Positions 6,719-12,919 of a DNA stretch of 21,910 bases are shown piece by piece. The stretch lies in contig CAZCSY010000018.1 in the NCBI GenBank assembly GCA_964501505.1, forward strand, positions 1 through 21,910, written 5' to 3'. How positions within the stretch are numbered: the stretch's first letter is position 1; every line of letters starts with the position of its first letter. The translations under genes were made by a program, and so were the position numbers. The DNA is from CAZCSY01 sp964501505. Lineage in GTDB: Bacteria; Omnitrophota; Gorgyraeia; Velamenicoccales; Velamenicoccaceae. The notes beneath the pieces were generated by a model that was given only the letters and a program-made list of their open reading frames with translations, searched no databases and had not been told where the DNA came from.

Positions 6719-8104
6719 ATGGAGACACACTCGCCCCGGCTCATCTTTGAATTCACACCCGCCGCCCTCAAGATCTGCCGTTGCACATGGCAGAGAGGGC
6801 GGGGGCGCGTCCTTACGCATTGCTCATCCCTTGCCTCAGAAAGCCTCGATGGCGATTTATCACGACGCATCAGACGCCATCTGAGAAAGAATCGGATCCC
6901 GGCCGAGGGGGTCGTGCTCGTCGTGCCCCGCTCAGCCGCTTTGTGGCGGTCCTTTCGTCTGCCAGCGCGCAATCATAAGGAGGTACGCGACATGTTGGCC
7001 TGGCGCCTGAAACGTGAGACAAGGGGACAGGGGGGCCGAAGCGTGGTTTATGATTTCCATATCGTCGGACATGCCGATGACGGTTGTGTCATTGTCTGCG
7101 TATTTTTTGCTCCGGTTGACAGGATCCTGGCGTACGTGCGCGTTCTTGAGCAGGCCGAGATCATTCCCCGAGAGGTAACCCTGAGCACACAGGGTCTTGT
7201 CGACTGGGTGACTTTAGCGTCGCCGGGCGAAGAGAGCAGCTATATCTTGCATGCCGAAGCCGGGGCGTATGAGTTTTGCGTGACGCAGGCAGGCAGTCCG
7301 GTCTTTAGTCGGACCTTTTGCCTGCCCGGCGGGCTGACAGACCGGTCGGCGTTCCTCCTGAGGGAGGTCAAGGTCAGCTTTGAGATGTTCCGGCGGCTCA
7401 AGAGGATGCCCGGGGAGGCCTTCAAGGGGCTGCATGTGGTCGGCCGCCTGGACCGGCAGGAGGCGGCTGCGCTGGCGCCCTTTTTGAAAAGTCTTCACGA
7501 AGAAAAAATGCGCGGCGCGATCGGCGTTCCATCTCCGCAAGCGTGCAAAAGGGACGTCGCTTTTTCTTCAGCCATAGGTCTTGTCCTGCGTTCGGGCAAC
7601 GGCCGCATCGACATGATGCCGCCTCTCTTGAAGCAGCGGATCCGTAGAAAAATCGCCTGGCAAGGGGGGCTCAGGTGTTTTGTCGTCTGTTATTGTCTCA
7701 TCTGGGCGGTTTTTTTCTCGCTTTGGCTCGGCATCGTCCGGCATGCTCAGGCAAAGGCCGTCTACCAGGATATATGGTTGCAGGCGCAGCCTGACGTCGA
7801 GCGGTTCAGGGCGTGGGCCGGCCGCACGGCGTTTTGGCGCGATGTCTGGGGACCGGCAGGGGTTTCGGGGATCCTGGATGAGATATTCAGGAATATGCCG
7901 GCCGGCACGGTCCTTACCCGGATGGGGGCAGAGCAGGGGGTTTTTTCGTTTTCAGGTCTGGCGCCGGACGCGCCGACCGTTTTGAAGCTGCACGGGGCGC
8001 TTTCGTCCTCAGCGCTTTTCTCGGACGTCTTGCTGGATTTTGTCGGTCAGGAGGCGCGGGAGAATATGCAAAAATTCAGCATGCGCTGTGCCGTGAAAAA
8101 ATAA
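6719..8104 (+). CDS. PilM/PilN-like (GspL-like) pilus or secretion platform protein
   Basis: A 461-residue inner-membrane platform protein of the type IV pilus/type II secretion class. Residues about 1-300 look like an actin-fold PilM domain: RLIFEFTPAALKICRC opens it, then VVLVVPRSAALWRSFRLP and a DMLAWRLKRE helix. One hydrophobic segment (about 320-340, CFVVCYCLIWAVFFSLWLGIV) follows, then a periplasmic PilN/GspL-like part (GILDEIFRNMPAGTVLTRM). PilM and PilN therefore appear joined in one chain, as in GspL. In this family the cytosolic part contacts the assembly ATPase and the periplasmic part contacts PilO. I chose the ATG at 6719 because the promoter -10 lies in the upstream extension. 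It begins a module with the PilO-like gene and the secretin. Family is inferred from pattern and order, not strong motifs. Confidence 0.75.
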   Translation: METHSPRLIFEFTPAALKICRCTWQRGRGRVLTHCSSLASESLDGDLSRRIRRHLRKNRIPAEGVVLVVPRSAALWRSFRLPARNHKEVRDMLAWRLKRETRGQGGRSVVYDFHIVGHADDGCVIVCVFFAPVDRILAYVRVLEQAEIIPREVTLSTQGLVDWVTLASPGEESSYILHAEAGAYEFCVTQAGSPVFSRTFCLPGGLTDRSAFLLREVKVSFEMFRRLKRMPGEAFKGLHVVGRLDRQEAAALAPFLKSLHEEKMRGAIGVPSPQACKRDVAFSSAIGLVLRSGNGRIDMMPPLLKQRIRRKIAWQGGLRCFVVCYCLIWAVFFSLWLGIVRHAQAKAVYQDIWLQAQPDVERFRAWAGRTAFWRDVWGPAGVSGILDEIFRNMPAGTVLTRMGAEQGVFSFSGLAPDAPTVLKLHGALSSSALFSDVLLDFVGQEARENMQKFSMRCAVKK

Positions 8105-8106
8105 GC

Positions 8107-9147
8107 GTGCCGTTTGGACGGGTAGGTCCGAGCGTTCGGCGCGCCCCGCCAAGAGGTGTCGCGGGGCCGGAGACGCAGAAGCGCCCCCACCCGGCCCTTG
8201 GTGTCGAAAAAAAGGAGGATGCCCTGATACGTTTCCCCGTCGTCGCGTTGGCGGTATCCTTTGTCTTGCTTGTTATCCTGGGGATTCTTCCGGCCTTGAG
8301 GACCTATCGTGCCTCAAAGGCCGGACACGCGTTGATGCGAGACAGGGTGCGCCAGGTCGAAAGGATTCAAGGATGGTTGCGTCGCTACCCGGAGAAAGCG
8401 GGCGTCGAAGGGCCGCCCTCTGTCGAAGGGCCGCCCTCTGCCAAAGGGCCTCGCTCCGCCAAAGGGCCGCACTCTCTCGAAGGGCCGCCCTCTGCCCAAG
8501 GGCCGCGCTCTCTAGAGGATGAGGCAGATTTGATTGCGTTCCTTCAAAAGACGGCCCTGCAGTTTGACACGGACCTGGAATCGGTCAAGCCGGTTTTTTC
8601 TTCACAAGGCGGCAGCGCGAAGACACGGGTCGACCGCCTGCTCGTGCATTTTCGTTCCGGCGAACAAGGGATGAGGGCTTTTTTGAATTGCCTGGAAGAG
8701 GCGCCGATGCCGTGGCGCATCGAGGATATACAGATCAGCGCCGACGGGAGGCGCGAGGGGGGTGTCGGTGTCCACCTCTCGCTTGAAAAGATGAAAGACG
8801 CAGGCGTCTCTCTCGAAGAGATCGGACGTTATTTAGGAGAGGAAGGGCTTGTCATGAAAACGTCGAAGAACGCACCGGATCCTGGCCGTACCTTTTTCCG
8901 GCCGCCGGCCGAAAAGCCGGGCGCGTCGCAGGAAAAGAACGCCCTGGCCGTTTTGTCCGACGGGTGGCGCCTGGTCGGCATCCTTCAGGGGGCTGATTCG
9001 AGGGCCGTCATTGAAGAGAGAAAGGGCCAGCGTGTCTTTACCGTCAGGCCGGGCGATGCCGTCGGGGACGCGACGGTCGGGCCCATCGGCGCGGACGGCG
9101 TCCTCTTGATGATGGACGACGAGACCCTTCGGTTGACATTCCAATGA
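8107..9147 (+). CDS. PilO-like/PilP-like connector protein with hexapeptide repeat linker
   Basis: 346 residues if read from the GTG at 8107, which has no ribosome-binding site and gives a 39-residue Arg/Pro-rich lead. A perfect AAAGGAGG at 8211-8218 sits 5 bases before an in-frame CTG (8224) that would start LIRFPVVALAVSF, just ahead of the membrane segment (43-64 from the GTG). A CTG start is plausible. After the helix come a basic coiled region (about 65-95), six hexapeptide repeats (100-135), a PilO/GspM-like ferredoxin-type domain (about 140-235) and a C-terminal domain (about 272-346, WRLVGILQGADSRAVIEE) resembling PilP/GspC, which contacts secretin N-domains. PilO and PilP roles would thus be fused. 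The order PilMN-PilOP-secretin supports this. Domain calls are from pattern. Confidence 0.7.
   Translation: MPFGRVGPSVRRAPPRGVAGPETQKRPHPALGVEKKEDALIRFPVVALAVSFVLLVILGILPALRTYRASKAGHALMRDRVRQVERIQGWLRRYPEKAGVEGPPSVEGPPSAKGPRSAKGPHSLEGPPSAQGPRSLEDEADLIAFLQKTALQFDTDLESVKPVFSSQGGSAKTRVDRLLVHFRSGEQGMRAFLNCLEEAPMPWRIEDIQISADGRREGGVGVHLSLEKMKDAGVSLEEIGRYLGEEGLVMKTSKNAPDPGRTFFRPPAEKPGASQEKNALAVLSDGWRLVGILQGADSRAVIEERKGQRVFTVRPGDAVGDATVGPIGADGVLLMMDDETLRLTFQ
8211..8227 (+). promoter_or_regulatory. Strong ribosome-binding site at an ATG-CCC-TGA minigene and possible CTG start
   Basis: AAAGGAGG (8211-8218) is the best Shine-Dalgarno near the PilO-like gene. The ATG right after it (8219) encodes only Met-Pro and stops at TGA 8225-8227. 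That TGA overlaps the in-frame CTG at 8224, which could be the true start of the PilO-like protein. A sequencing or assembly error in CCC would be an alternative explanation. Confidence 0.45.
8404..8511 (+). repeat. Six 18-bp tandem repeats encoding a hexapeptide linker
   Basis: Six in-frame 18-bp units run without gaps; units 1 and 2 are identical (GTCGAAGGGCCGCCCTCT) and the others differ at a few bases. Each encodes a hexapeptide of the form (V/A/L)(E/K/Q)GP(P/R/H)S. The stretch lies between the membrane-proximal coil and the folded periplasmic domain of the PilO-like protein, so copy changes would alter linker length by six residues without breaking the frame. Confidence 0.95.
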
Positions 9148-9148
9148 G

Positions 9149-9199
9149 GAGGGCATTCCTGTGAAGAAGGCGTTCCCGTGAAGAGGGTATTTCTGCGAA
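9149..9199 (+). repeat. Three 17-bp tandem repeats across the secretin translation start
   Basis: Units 9149-9165 (GAGGGCATTCCTGTGAA), 9166-9182 (GAAGGCGTTCCCGTGAA) and 9183-9199 (GAGGGTATTTCTGCGAA) are contiguous. Units 1 and 2 each hold a Shine-Dalgarno-like purine run and a GTG. The GTG of unit 1 opens a 6-codon frame (MKKAFP) whose TGA overlaps the GTG of unit 2, the secretin start. Unit 3 has GCG instead of GTG. Confidence 0.85.
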
Positions 9200-10812
9200 T
9201 AGCGGTTTGCGGGTTACGCGCCGGCGTCTTGCTGTGCGCCGGCATGGCCTTGTGGGTCGGCATGGCCTTGTGCGGCGGTGCGCTGTCGGCCCAGCCCCTG
9301 ACAAAGGGCGCGCCAAAAGAGAAGATATCCCTGGACATCAAAGGCATGGACGTCGCCGATGTCCTGAAGATGATCGCCGGACAGTCGGGCCTGAATCTCG
9401 TCATCGACAAGGGCGTCAGCGGCCGGGCGAATGTCTTATTGAAGGACGTCTCTGTCGGGGAGGCACTCGACGCGGTGCTCGCCGCCAACCGATTGGTCCG
9501 GGATGAGCGTGGCAGCATATCGATCATCATGACAGCCAAAGATTACGAAGAGATGTATGGGGCGTTGCCATCGGATTACCACGAATTGGAACGCGTGGCT
9601 TTGACGTACACCCCTGCCCGGCAGGTGGCCTCGCTCCTGGAGCAGCTCAAGTCCGCCAAAGGTCGTGTCTTGGTCGATGAGCCGGCCAACGTCCTGATCC
9701 TGGTGGATACGGCTGAGAAGAACCGGCAGTTGCGGCGCATGGCCGAGGAGATGGATGTGGCGCTCTTCACGGAGAGTCTGCCCCTGCGTTACGCGTCGGC
9801 CGCCAGGGTGGCGCCCCTGCTCGGCGAGGCGCTGGGCCGGCCGCTGGCAGGCGTGGTGGTGGACGAGCGTTCCAACAAGCTCATCCTGCGCGACACGCGC
9901 GACAATCTGGCGAAGGCGCGCCGGATCGTTGAGGCGTTGGACGAGCGTACCCGGGAGGTCATGATCGACGCCAGGATCGTCCAGGTCAACCTGGACGACC
10001 AGACGAGTCTGGGCATCGACTGGGATTATATTCTTAGCGACAAGGTGCGTCTGGAAGGGCGCTTCGACACCCTCGTGTCTTCCGTAGGCAGCGTCTGGAC
10101 GATCGGGTCCCTGGCGCCGGTCGCCGCCGCCGACTATCGGGCGGTCATCGAGGCCTTGCGGACGGTCGGCGAGGTCAACATCCTGTCGAGCCCGCGCCTG
10201 ACCGTGACGCATAACGAGTCCGCCAAGATCCTCGTCGGGTCCAAGCAGGTCTACGTGACGACCTCCGCCGTGCAGAGCACCTCCTCGACGCAGACGACCG
10301 AGTCGGTGAGCTTTGTGGACGTGGGGGTGAAGCTTTACGTGACGCCCGCGGTCAGCGCGGACGGCTTTATCTCCATCAAGGTCCGGCCCGAAGTGAGCTC
10401 GGTCGTGCAGACGTACCAGACGGCAGCGGGCAATACCATCCCGGTCGTGGAGACGTCCGAGGCCGAGACGACAGTCTTGCTCAAGGACGGCGCCACGATG
10501 GTGATCGGCGGCCTGATGAAGGAAGAGAGTGTTCGCACGGTGAACAAGGTCCCGTTTCTGGGCGACGTCCCTGTCTTGGGCTGGTTTTTTCAAAATAGGA
10601 CCAAACGCAACAGGAAGACGGAGCTGGCGATCTTTTTGACGTGCCGGATAGTGGACTGGGACGCTGGCGGGGGGGACGTCGGTAAGCGGAAGGCCGGCGA
10701 GGGGGAAGCCGTCGAGCACGACACGGACGAACGGGATACCGGCGGGCAGGTCGCGGCGGCCGATGAAAAGGTTGAAAAGACGAAAGGGGGAGATTATAAT
10801 ACGAAAATATGA
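9178..10812 (+). CDS. Secretin (GspD/PilQ family) outer-membrane channel
   Basis: 544 residues from a GTG at 9178 with GAAGG upstream. A long hydrophobic signal peptide (about 1-38, likely cut after ALSA) precedes an N0/STN-type domain (about 48-115, ISLDIKGMDVADVLKMIA), two N1-like ring-building domains (about 135-265, each with a VDEPANVLILVDT or VDERSNKLILRDT strand) and the secretin barrel (about 265-495). The barrel carries the family hallmarks SSPRLTVTHNESAKILVG, VGVKLYVTPAVSADGFI and TTVLLKDGATMVIGGLM, ending in PFLGDVPVLGWFFQNR. The last 50 residues are charged, low-complexity and probably disordered. It forms the outer-membrane exit pore of the module. No pilotin is seen nearby. The stop overlaps the transporter start (ATGA), and the tail contains that gene's promoter. 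Confidence 0.95.
   Translation: MKRVFLRIAVCGLRAGVLLCAGMALWVGMALCGGALSAQPLTKGAPKEKISLDIKGMDVADVLKMIAGQSGLNLVIDKGVSGRANVLLKDVSVGEALDAVLAANRLVRDERGSISIIMTAKDYEEMYGALPSDYHELERVALTYTPARQVASLLEQLKSAKGRVLVDEPANVLILVDTAEKNRQLRRMAEEMDVALFTESLPLRYASAARVAPLLGEALGRPLAGVVVDERSNKLILRDTRDNLAKARRIVEALDERTREVMIDARIVQVNLDDQTSLGIDWDYILSDKVRLEGRFDTLVSSVGSVWTIGSLAPVAAADYRAVIEALRTVGEVNILSSPRLTVTHNESAKILVGSKQVYVTTSAVQSTSSTQTTESVSFVDVGVKLYVTPAVSADGFISIKVRPEVSSVVQTYQTAAGNTIPVVETSEAETTVLLKDGATMVIGGLMKEESVRTVNKVPFLGDVPVLGWFFQNRTKRNRKTELAIFLTCRIVDWDAGGGDVGKRKAGEGEAVEHDTDERDTGGQVAAADEKVEKTKGGDYNTKI
9241..9276 (+). repeat. 18-bp tandem duplication in the secretin signal peptide
   Basis: GGCATGGCCTTGTGGGTC (9241-9258) and GGCATGGCCTTGTGCGGC (9259-9276) share their first 14 bases. 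The encoded hydrophobic core reads GMALWV-GMALCG. The duplication lengthens the signal-peptide hydrophobic core by six residues. Confidence 0.85.
10772..10800 (+). promoter_or_regulatory. Consensus-like promoter inside the secretin 3' end, driving the NSS transporter
   Basis: TTGAAA (10772-10777), exactly 17 bp, then a perfect TATAAT (10795-10800). Initiation would fall near 10807, beside the transporter ATG at 10809. The only purine run upstream (GGGGGAG, 10785-10791) is too far to act as its ribosome-binding site, so a leaderless start is predicted. It gives the transporter expression independent of the pilus genes. Confidence 0.7.
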
Positions 10813-12374
10813 GACAGTTGAGGCCCAAACGGGACACCTGGGGCTCGCGCCTGGGCATCATCATGGCCGTGGCGGGCTCCGCCCTGGGGCTGGGCAATTT
10901 CCTGCGGTTCCCGGTCCAGGCCGCGGGCAACGGCGGCGGCGCCTTCATGATCCCGTACTTCGTGTCGCTGCTCCTGTTGGGCATCCCGCTGATGTGGATC
11001 GAGTGGACCCTGGGCCGCTTCGGCGGCGGCTTCGAGCACGGCACGGCCCCCGGCATCTTTCACAGCATCTGGCAGAAGAACCGCTTCATCAAGTACTTCG
11101 GCGTCATCGGCATCTTCGGCCCCTTCGTCATCTTCATCTATTATACCTTTATTGAATCCTGGACCCTCGCCTACAGTTACTACAGTCTCAGGGGTATCCT
11201 CACGTCACTCCCCGACCAGGGCGCGCTGCAGTCCTTCTTGAAAGGCTTCCAGGGACTTGAGAAGAATGCCTTTTTCAGCGGCCTGGGGCCGGCGTACATT
11301 TTTTTTCTGATCACGTTCTTTATCAACATGACGGTCATCTCGTACGGTATCCGCGGCGGCATCGAGGCGCTGTGCAAGATCGCGATGCCGATCCTGCTGG
11401 TCCTGGGCGTCGTCCTCGTGATCCGCGTCCTGACGCTGGGCACGCCTGATCCCGCCCGGCCCGACTGGAATCTCGCCAATGGCCTGGGCTTCCTGTGGAA
11501 TCCGGACCTCTCGGCGCTCAAGTCCGCCAAGGTGTGGCTGGCCGCCGCCGGCCAGATCTTCTTCACGCTCAGCGTCGGCATCGGCGTGATCCTGACGTAC
11601 GCGAGCTATCTCTCTAAAGGCGACGACGTCGTGCTCTCGGGGTTGACCGCGGTCAGCATGAACGAGTTCGCCGAGGTCGTCCTCGGCGGGTGCATCATCA
11701 TCCCCGCGGCCTTTGTCTTCTTCGGCCCGGCCCAGATCCAGTCCATCGCCAGGCAGGGCGCCTTCGACCTGGGGTTCGTGACCATGCCGCTCGTCCTGGG
11801 CAAGATCCCGCTGGCGGCCTTTTTCAGTTTTATCTGGTTCGCGCTCCTGTTTCTGGCCGGTGTCACGTCGAGCGTCTCGCTTGCCCAGCCGGCCGTCGCC
11901 TTCATGGAGGACGAGTTCAGTATCGACCGCAAGAAGGCGGTCGGCATCTTTGCCGCGGCCGCGTTTATCCTGAGTCAGCCCGCCATCTTCTGGCTGGGCC
12001 GCGGGGTGGTCAATGAACTGGACTTCTGGGGCGGGACGTTTTGCCTCGTGCTCTTCGGCACCGTCGAGGCCATCCTCTTCGCCTGGGTCTTCGGCATCGA
12101 CAAGGCGTGGGAGGAGATTCACCACGGCGCGGACATGGCCGTGCCGCGGGTGTACAAGTTCATCATCAAGTACGTGACCCCGCTCTTTTTGCTGGTCGTC
12201 TTGGGGGCCTGGTTCATCCAGGAGGGCCTGCCGACTATATTTTTGGAGGGTGTCCGCGAGGCCGACAGGCCGTTCGTCTTCGGCACGCGCATCGGCCTCG
12301 TCTTGCTCTTTGCGACGCTGGCCCTCCTCGTGCGCGTCGCCTGGAAGAAGCGGACCCGGCAGGCTAAAAGGTGA
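10809..12374 (+). CDS. Neurotransmitter:sodium symporter (NSS) family amino-acid transporter
   Basis: 521-residue polytopic inner-membrane protein of the LeuT-fold NSS family, which imports amino acids with Na+. The N-terminal signature RDTWGSRLGIIMAVAGSALGLGNFLRFPVQAAGNGGG is the family's TM1 region, with the unwound helix and Na+-binding backbone, and GGGAFMIPYFVSLLLLGIP starts TM2. Further segments include SYGIRGGIEALCKIAMPILL and the TM6-like FFTLSVGIGVILTYASY. About twelve helices can be counted. The ATG overlaps the secretin stop (ATGA), but a consensus promoter just upstream suggests its own transcription. A 34-codon gene resembling the MetS subunit follows after 25 bp, as in MetPS-type importers of methionine and alanine. 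The substrate cannot be assigned from sequence. Confidence 0.95.
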   Translation: MRQLRPKRDTWGSRLGIIMAVAGSALGLGNFLRFPVQAAGNGGGAFMIPYFVSLLLLGIPLMWIEWTLGRFGGGFEHGTAPGIFHSIWQKNRFIKYFGVIGIFGPFVIFIYYTFIESWTLAYSYYSLRGILTSLPDQGALQSFLKGFQGLEKNAFFSGLGPAYIFFLITFFINMTVISYGIRGGIEALCKIAMPILLVLGVVLVIRVLTLGTPDPARPDWNLANGLGFLWNPDLSALKSAKVWLAAAGQIFFTLSVGIGVILTYASYLSKGDDVVLSGLTAVSMNEFAEVVLGGCIIIPAAFVFFGPAQIQSIARQGAFDLGFVTMPLVLGKIPLAAFFSFIWFALLFLAGVTSSVSLAQPAVAFMEDEFSIDRKKAVGIFAAAAFILSQPAIFWLGRGVVNELDFWGGTFCLVLFGTVEAILFAWVFGIDKAWEEIHHGADMAVPRVYKFIIKYVTPLFLLVVLGAWFIQEGLPTIFLEGVREADRPFVFGTRIGLVLLFATLALLVRVAWKKRTRQAKR

Positions 12375-12388
12375 GTGAGGGCAAATCA
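12368..12388 (+). repeat. Copy 2 of the 21-nt dispersed motif (NSS end / MetS-like leader)
   Basis: AAGGTGAGTGAGGGCAAATCA covers the last codons and stop of the transporter gene and the start of the gap before the small gene. It differs at one base from the copy at 3247-3267. Here it lies 11 bases before the next ATG, and a separate AGGGGAG just after it is the likelier ribosome-binding site. Confidence 0.65.
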
Positions 12389-12399
12389 GGGGAGTTCGT

Positions 12400-12504
12400 A
12401 TGACTTTGGCAGGCTGGATCTTTTTCGGTCTTTCCTGGGCGGCCATCCTGGGGTTGGGCGTCTTTTGTTTCACCAAGATCTTTTTCAAAAAAGAAATCCG
12501 GTGA
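12400..12504 (+). CDS. MetS-like small subunit of the NSS transporter (34 aa)
   Basis: A 34-codon frame (MTLAGWIFFGLSWAAILGLG through FFKKEIR) with ATG at 12400 and a good AGGGGAG ribosome-binding site (12388-12394) 5 bases upstream. It encodes one hydrophobic helix (about residues 5-24) followed by a positively charged cytosolic tail. Gene order directly after an NSS transporter, size and single-helix topology match the MetS family of NSS small subunits, required for activity of MetP in Corynebacterium glutamicum. The sequence is too short for certain homology, so the match is by context and topology. It lies 25 bp after the transporter stop and 7 bp before the next gene, clearly in the same transcription unit. 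Confidence 0.75.
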   Translation: MTLAGWIFFGLSWAAILGLGVFCFTKIFFKKEIR

Positions 12505-12511
12505 GGTCCTC

Positions 12512-12898
12512 ATGAAGATGAAGAAATTAGGTCTGTTTTTGTTGTCCGTCATGGTCCTGGTCCAGCTGTCCGGCTGCGTCTTTCTGATCGCCACCGGCGT
12601 CGGCGCGGCCGGCGGATACGCGGTCACGCGCGACACCATCCAGGGCGAATACGACGCCCGGCAGGCCGACGCCTACCGCGCCGCCCTTGAGGTGTGCGGG
12701 ATGCTGGGCACCGTCCTGGCCAAGAGTCCCTCTCAAGGCAGCGTCCAGGCTACGGTCAACCAGGCTAAGGTAACCGTCACGATAACGCCGTTGACGCAGG
12801 AGGCCATCCGTATCAAGGTGAAGGCGCGCCGCGGCATCTTCCCGCGCCTCGGGACCGCCGAGCGGGTATTCGTGAAGATCGTTTCGCAGTTGATGTAG
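12512..12898 (+). CDS. DUF3568-type lipoprotein
   Basis: 128-residue secreted lipoprotein: basic MKMKK start, hydrophobic core and lipobox LSGC with Cys22 as the lipidation site. After a glycine- and alanine-rich stretch (TGVGAAGGYAVTRDTIQGEY) it has a compact alpha/beta domain with the helix ADAYRAALEVCGMLG and strands such as VTVTITPLTQEAIRIKVKARRG. This layout fits the DUF3568 family of short lipoproteins, whose function is unknown. No acidic residue follows the lipidated Cys, so outer-membrane sorting is plausible. GAGG at 12503-12506 is placed 5 bases before the ATG at 12512, and the gene follows the MetS-like frame by 7 bp. The next gene is another lipoprotein. Confidence 0.85.
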   Translation: MKMKKLGLFLLSVMVLVQLSGCVFLIATGVGAAGGYAVTRDTIQGEYDARQADAYRAALEVCGMLGTVLAKSPSQGSVQATVNQAKVTVTITPLTQEAIRIKVKARRGIFPRLGTAERVFVKIVSQLM

Positions 12899-12919
12899 CC
12901 TGCCTATTTGAGTCACCCC

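Noticed and set aside
6978..6994. AAGGAGGT followed by ATG at 6992, an apparent strong internal start in the PilM-like gene
   Set aside because: The bases encode HKEV within the conserved platform domain, and the upstream residues (VVLVVPRSAALWRSFRLP) belong to the same fold, so truncation there would cut the domain.
8404..8511. CRISPR-like array
   Set aside because: The 18-bp units are contiguous with no spacers and are in frame within a gene; no cas genes are present.
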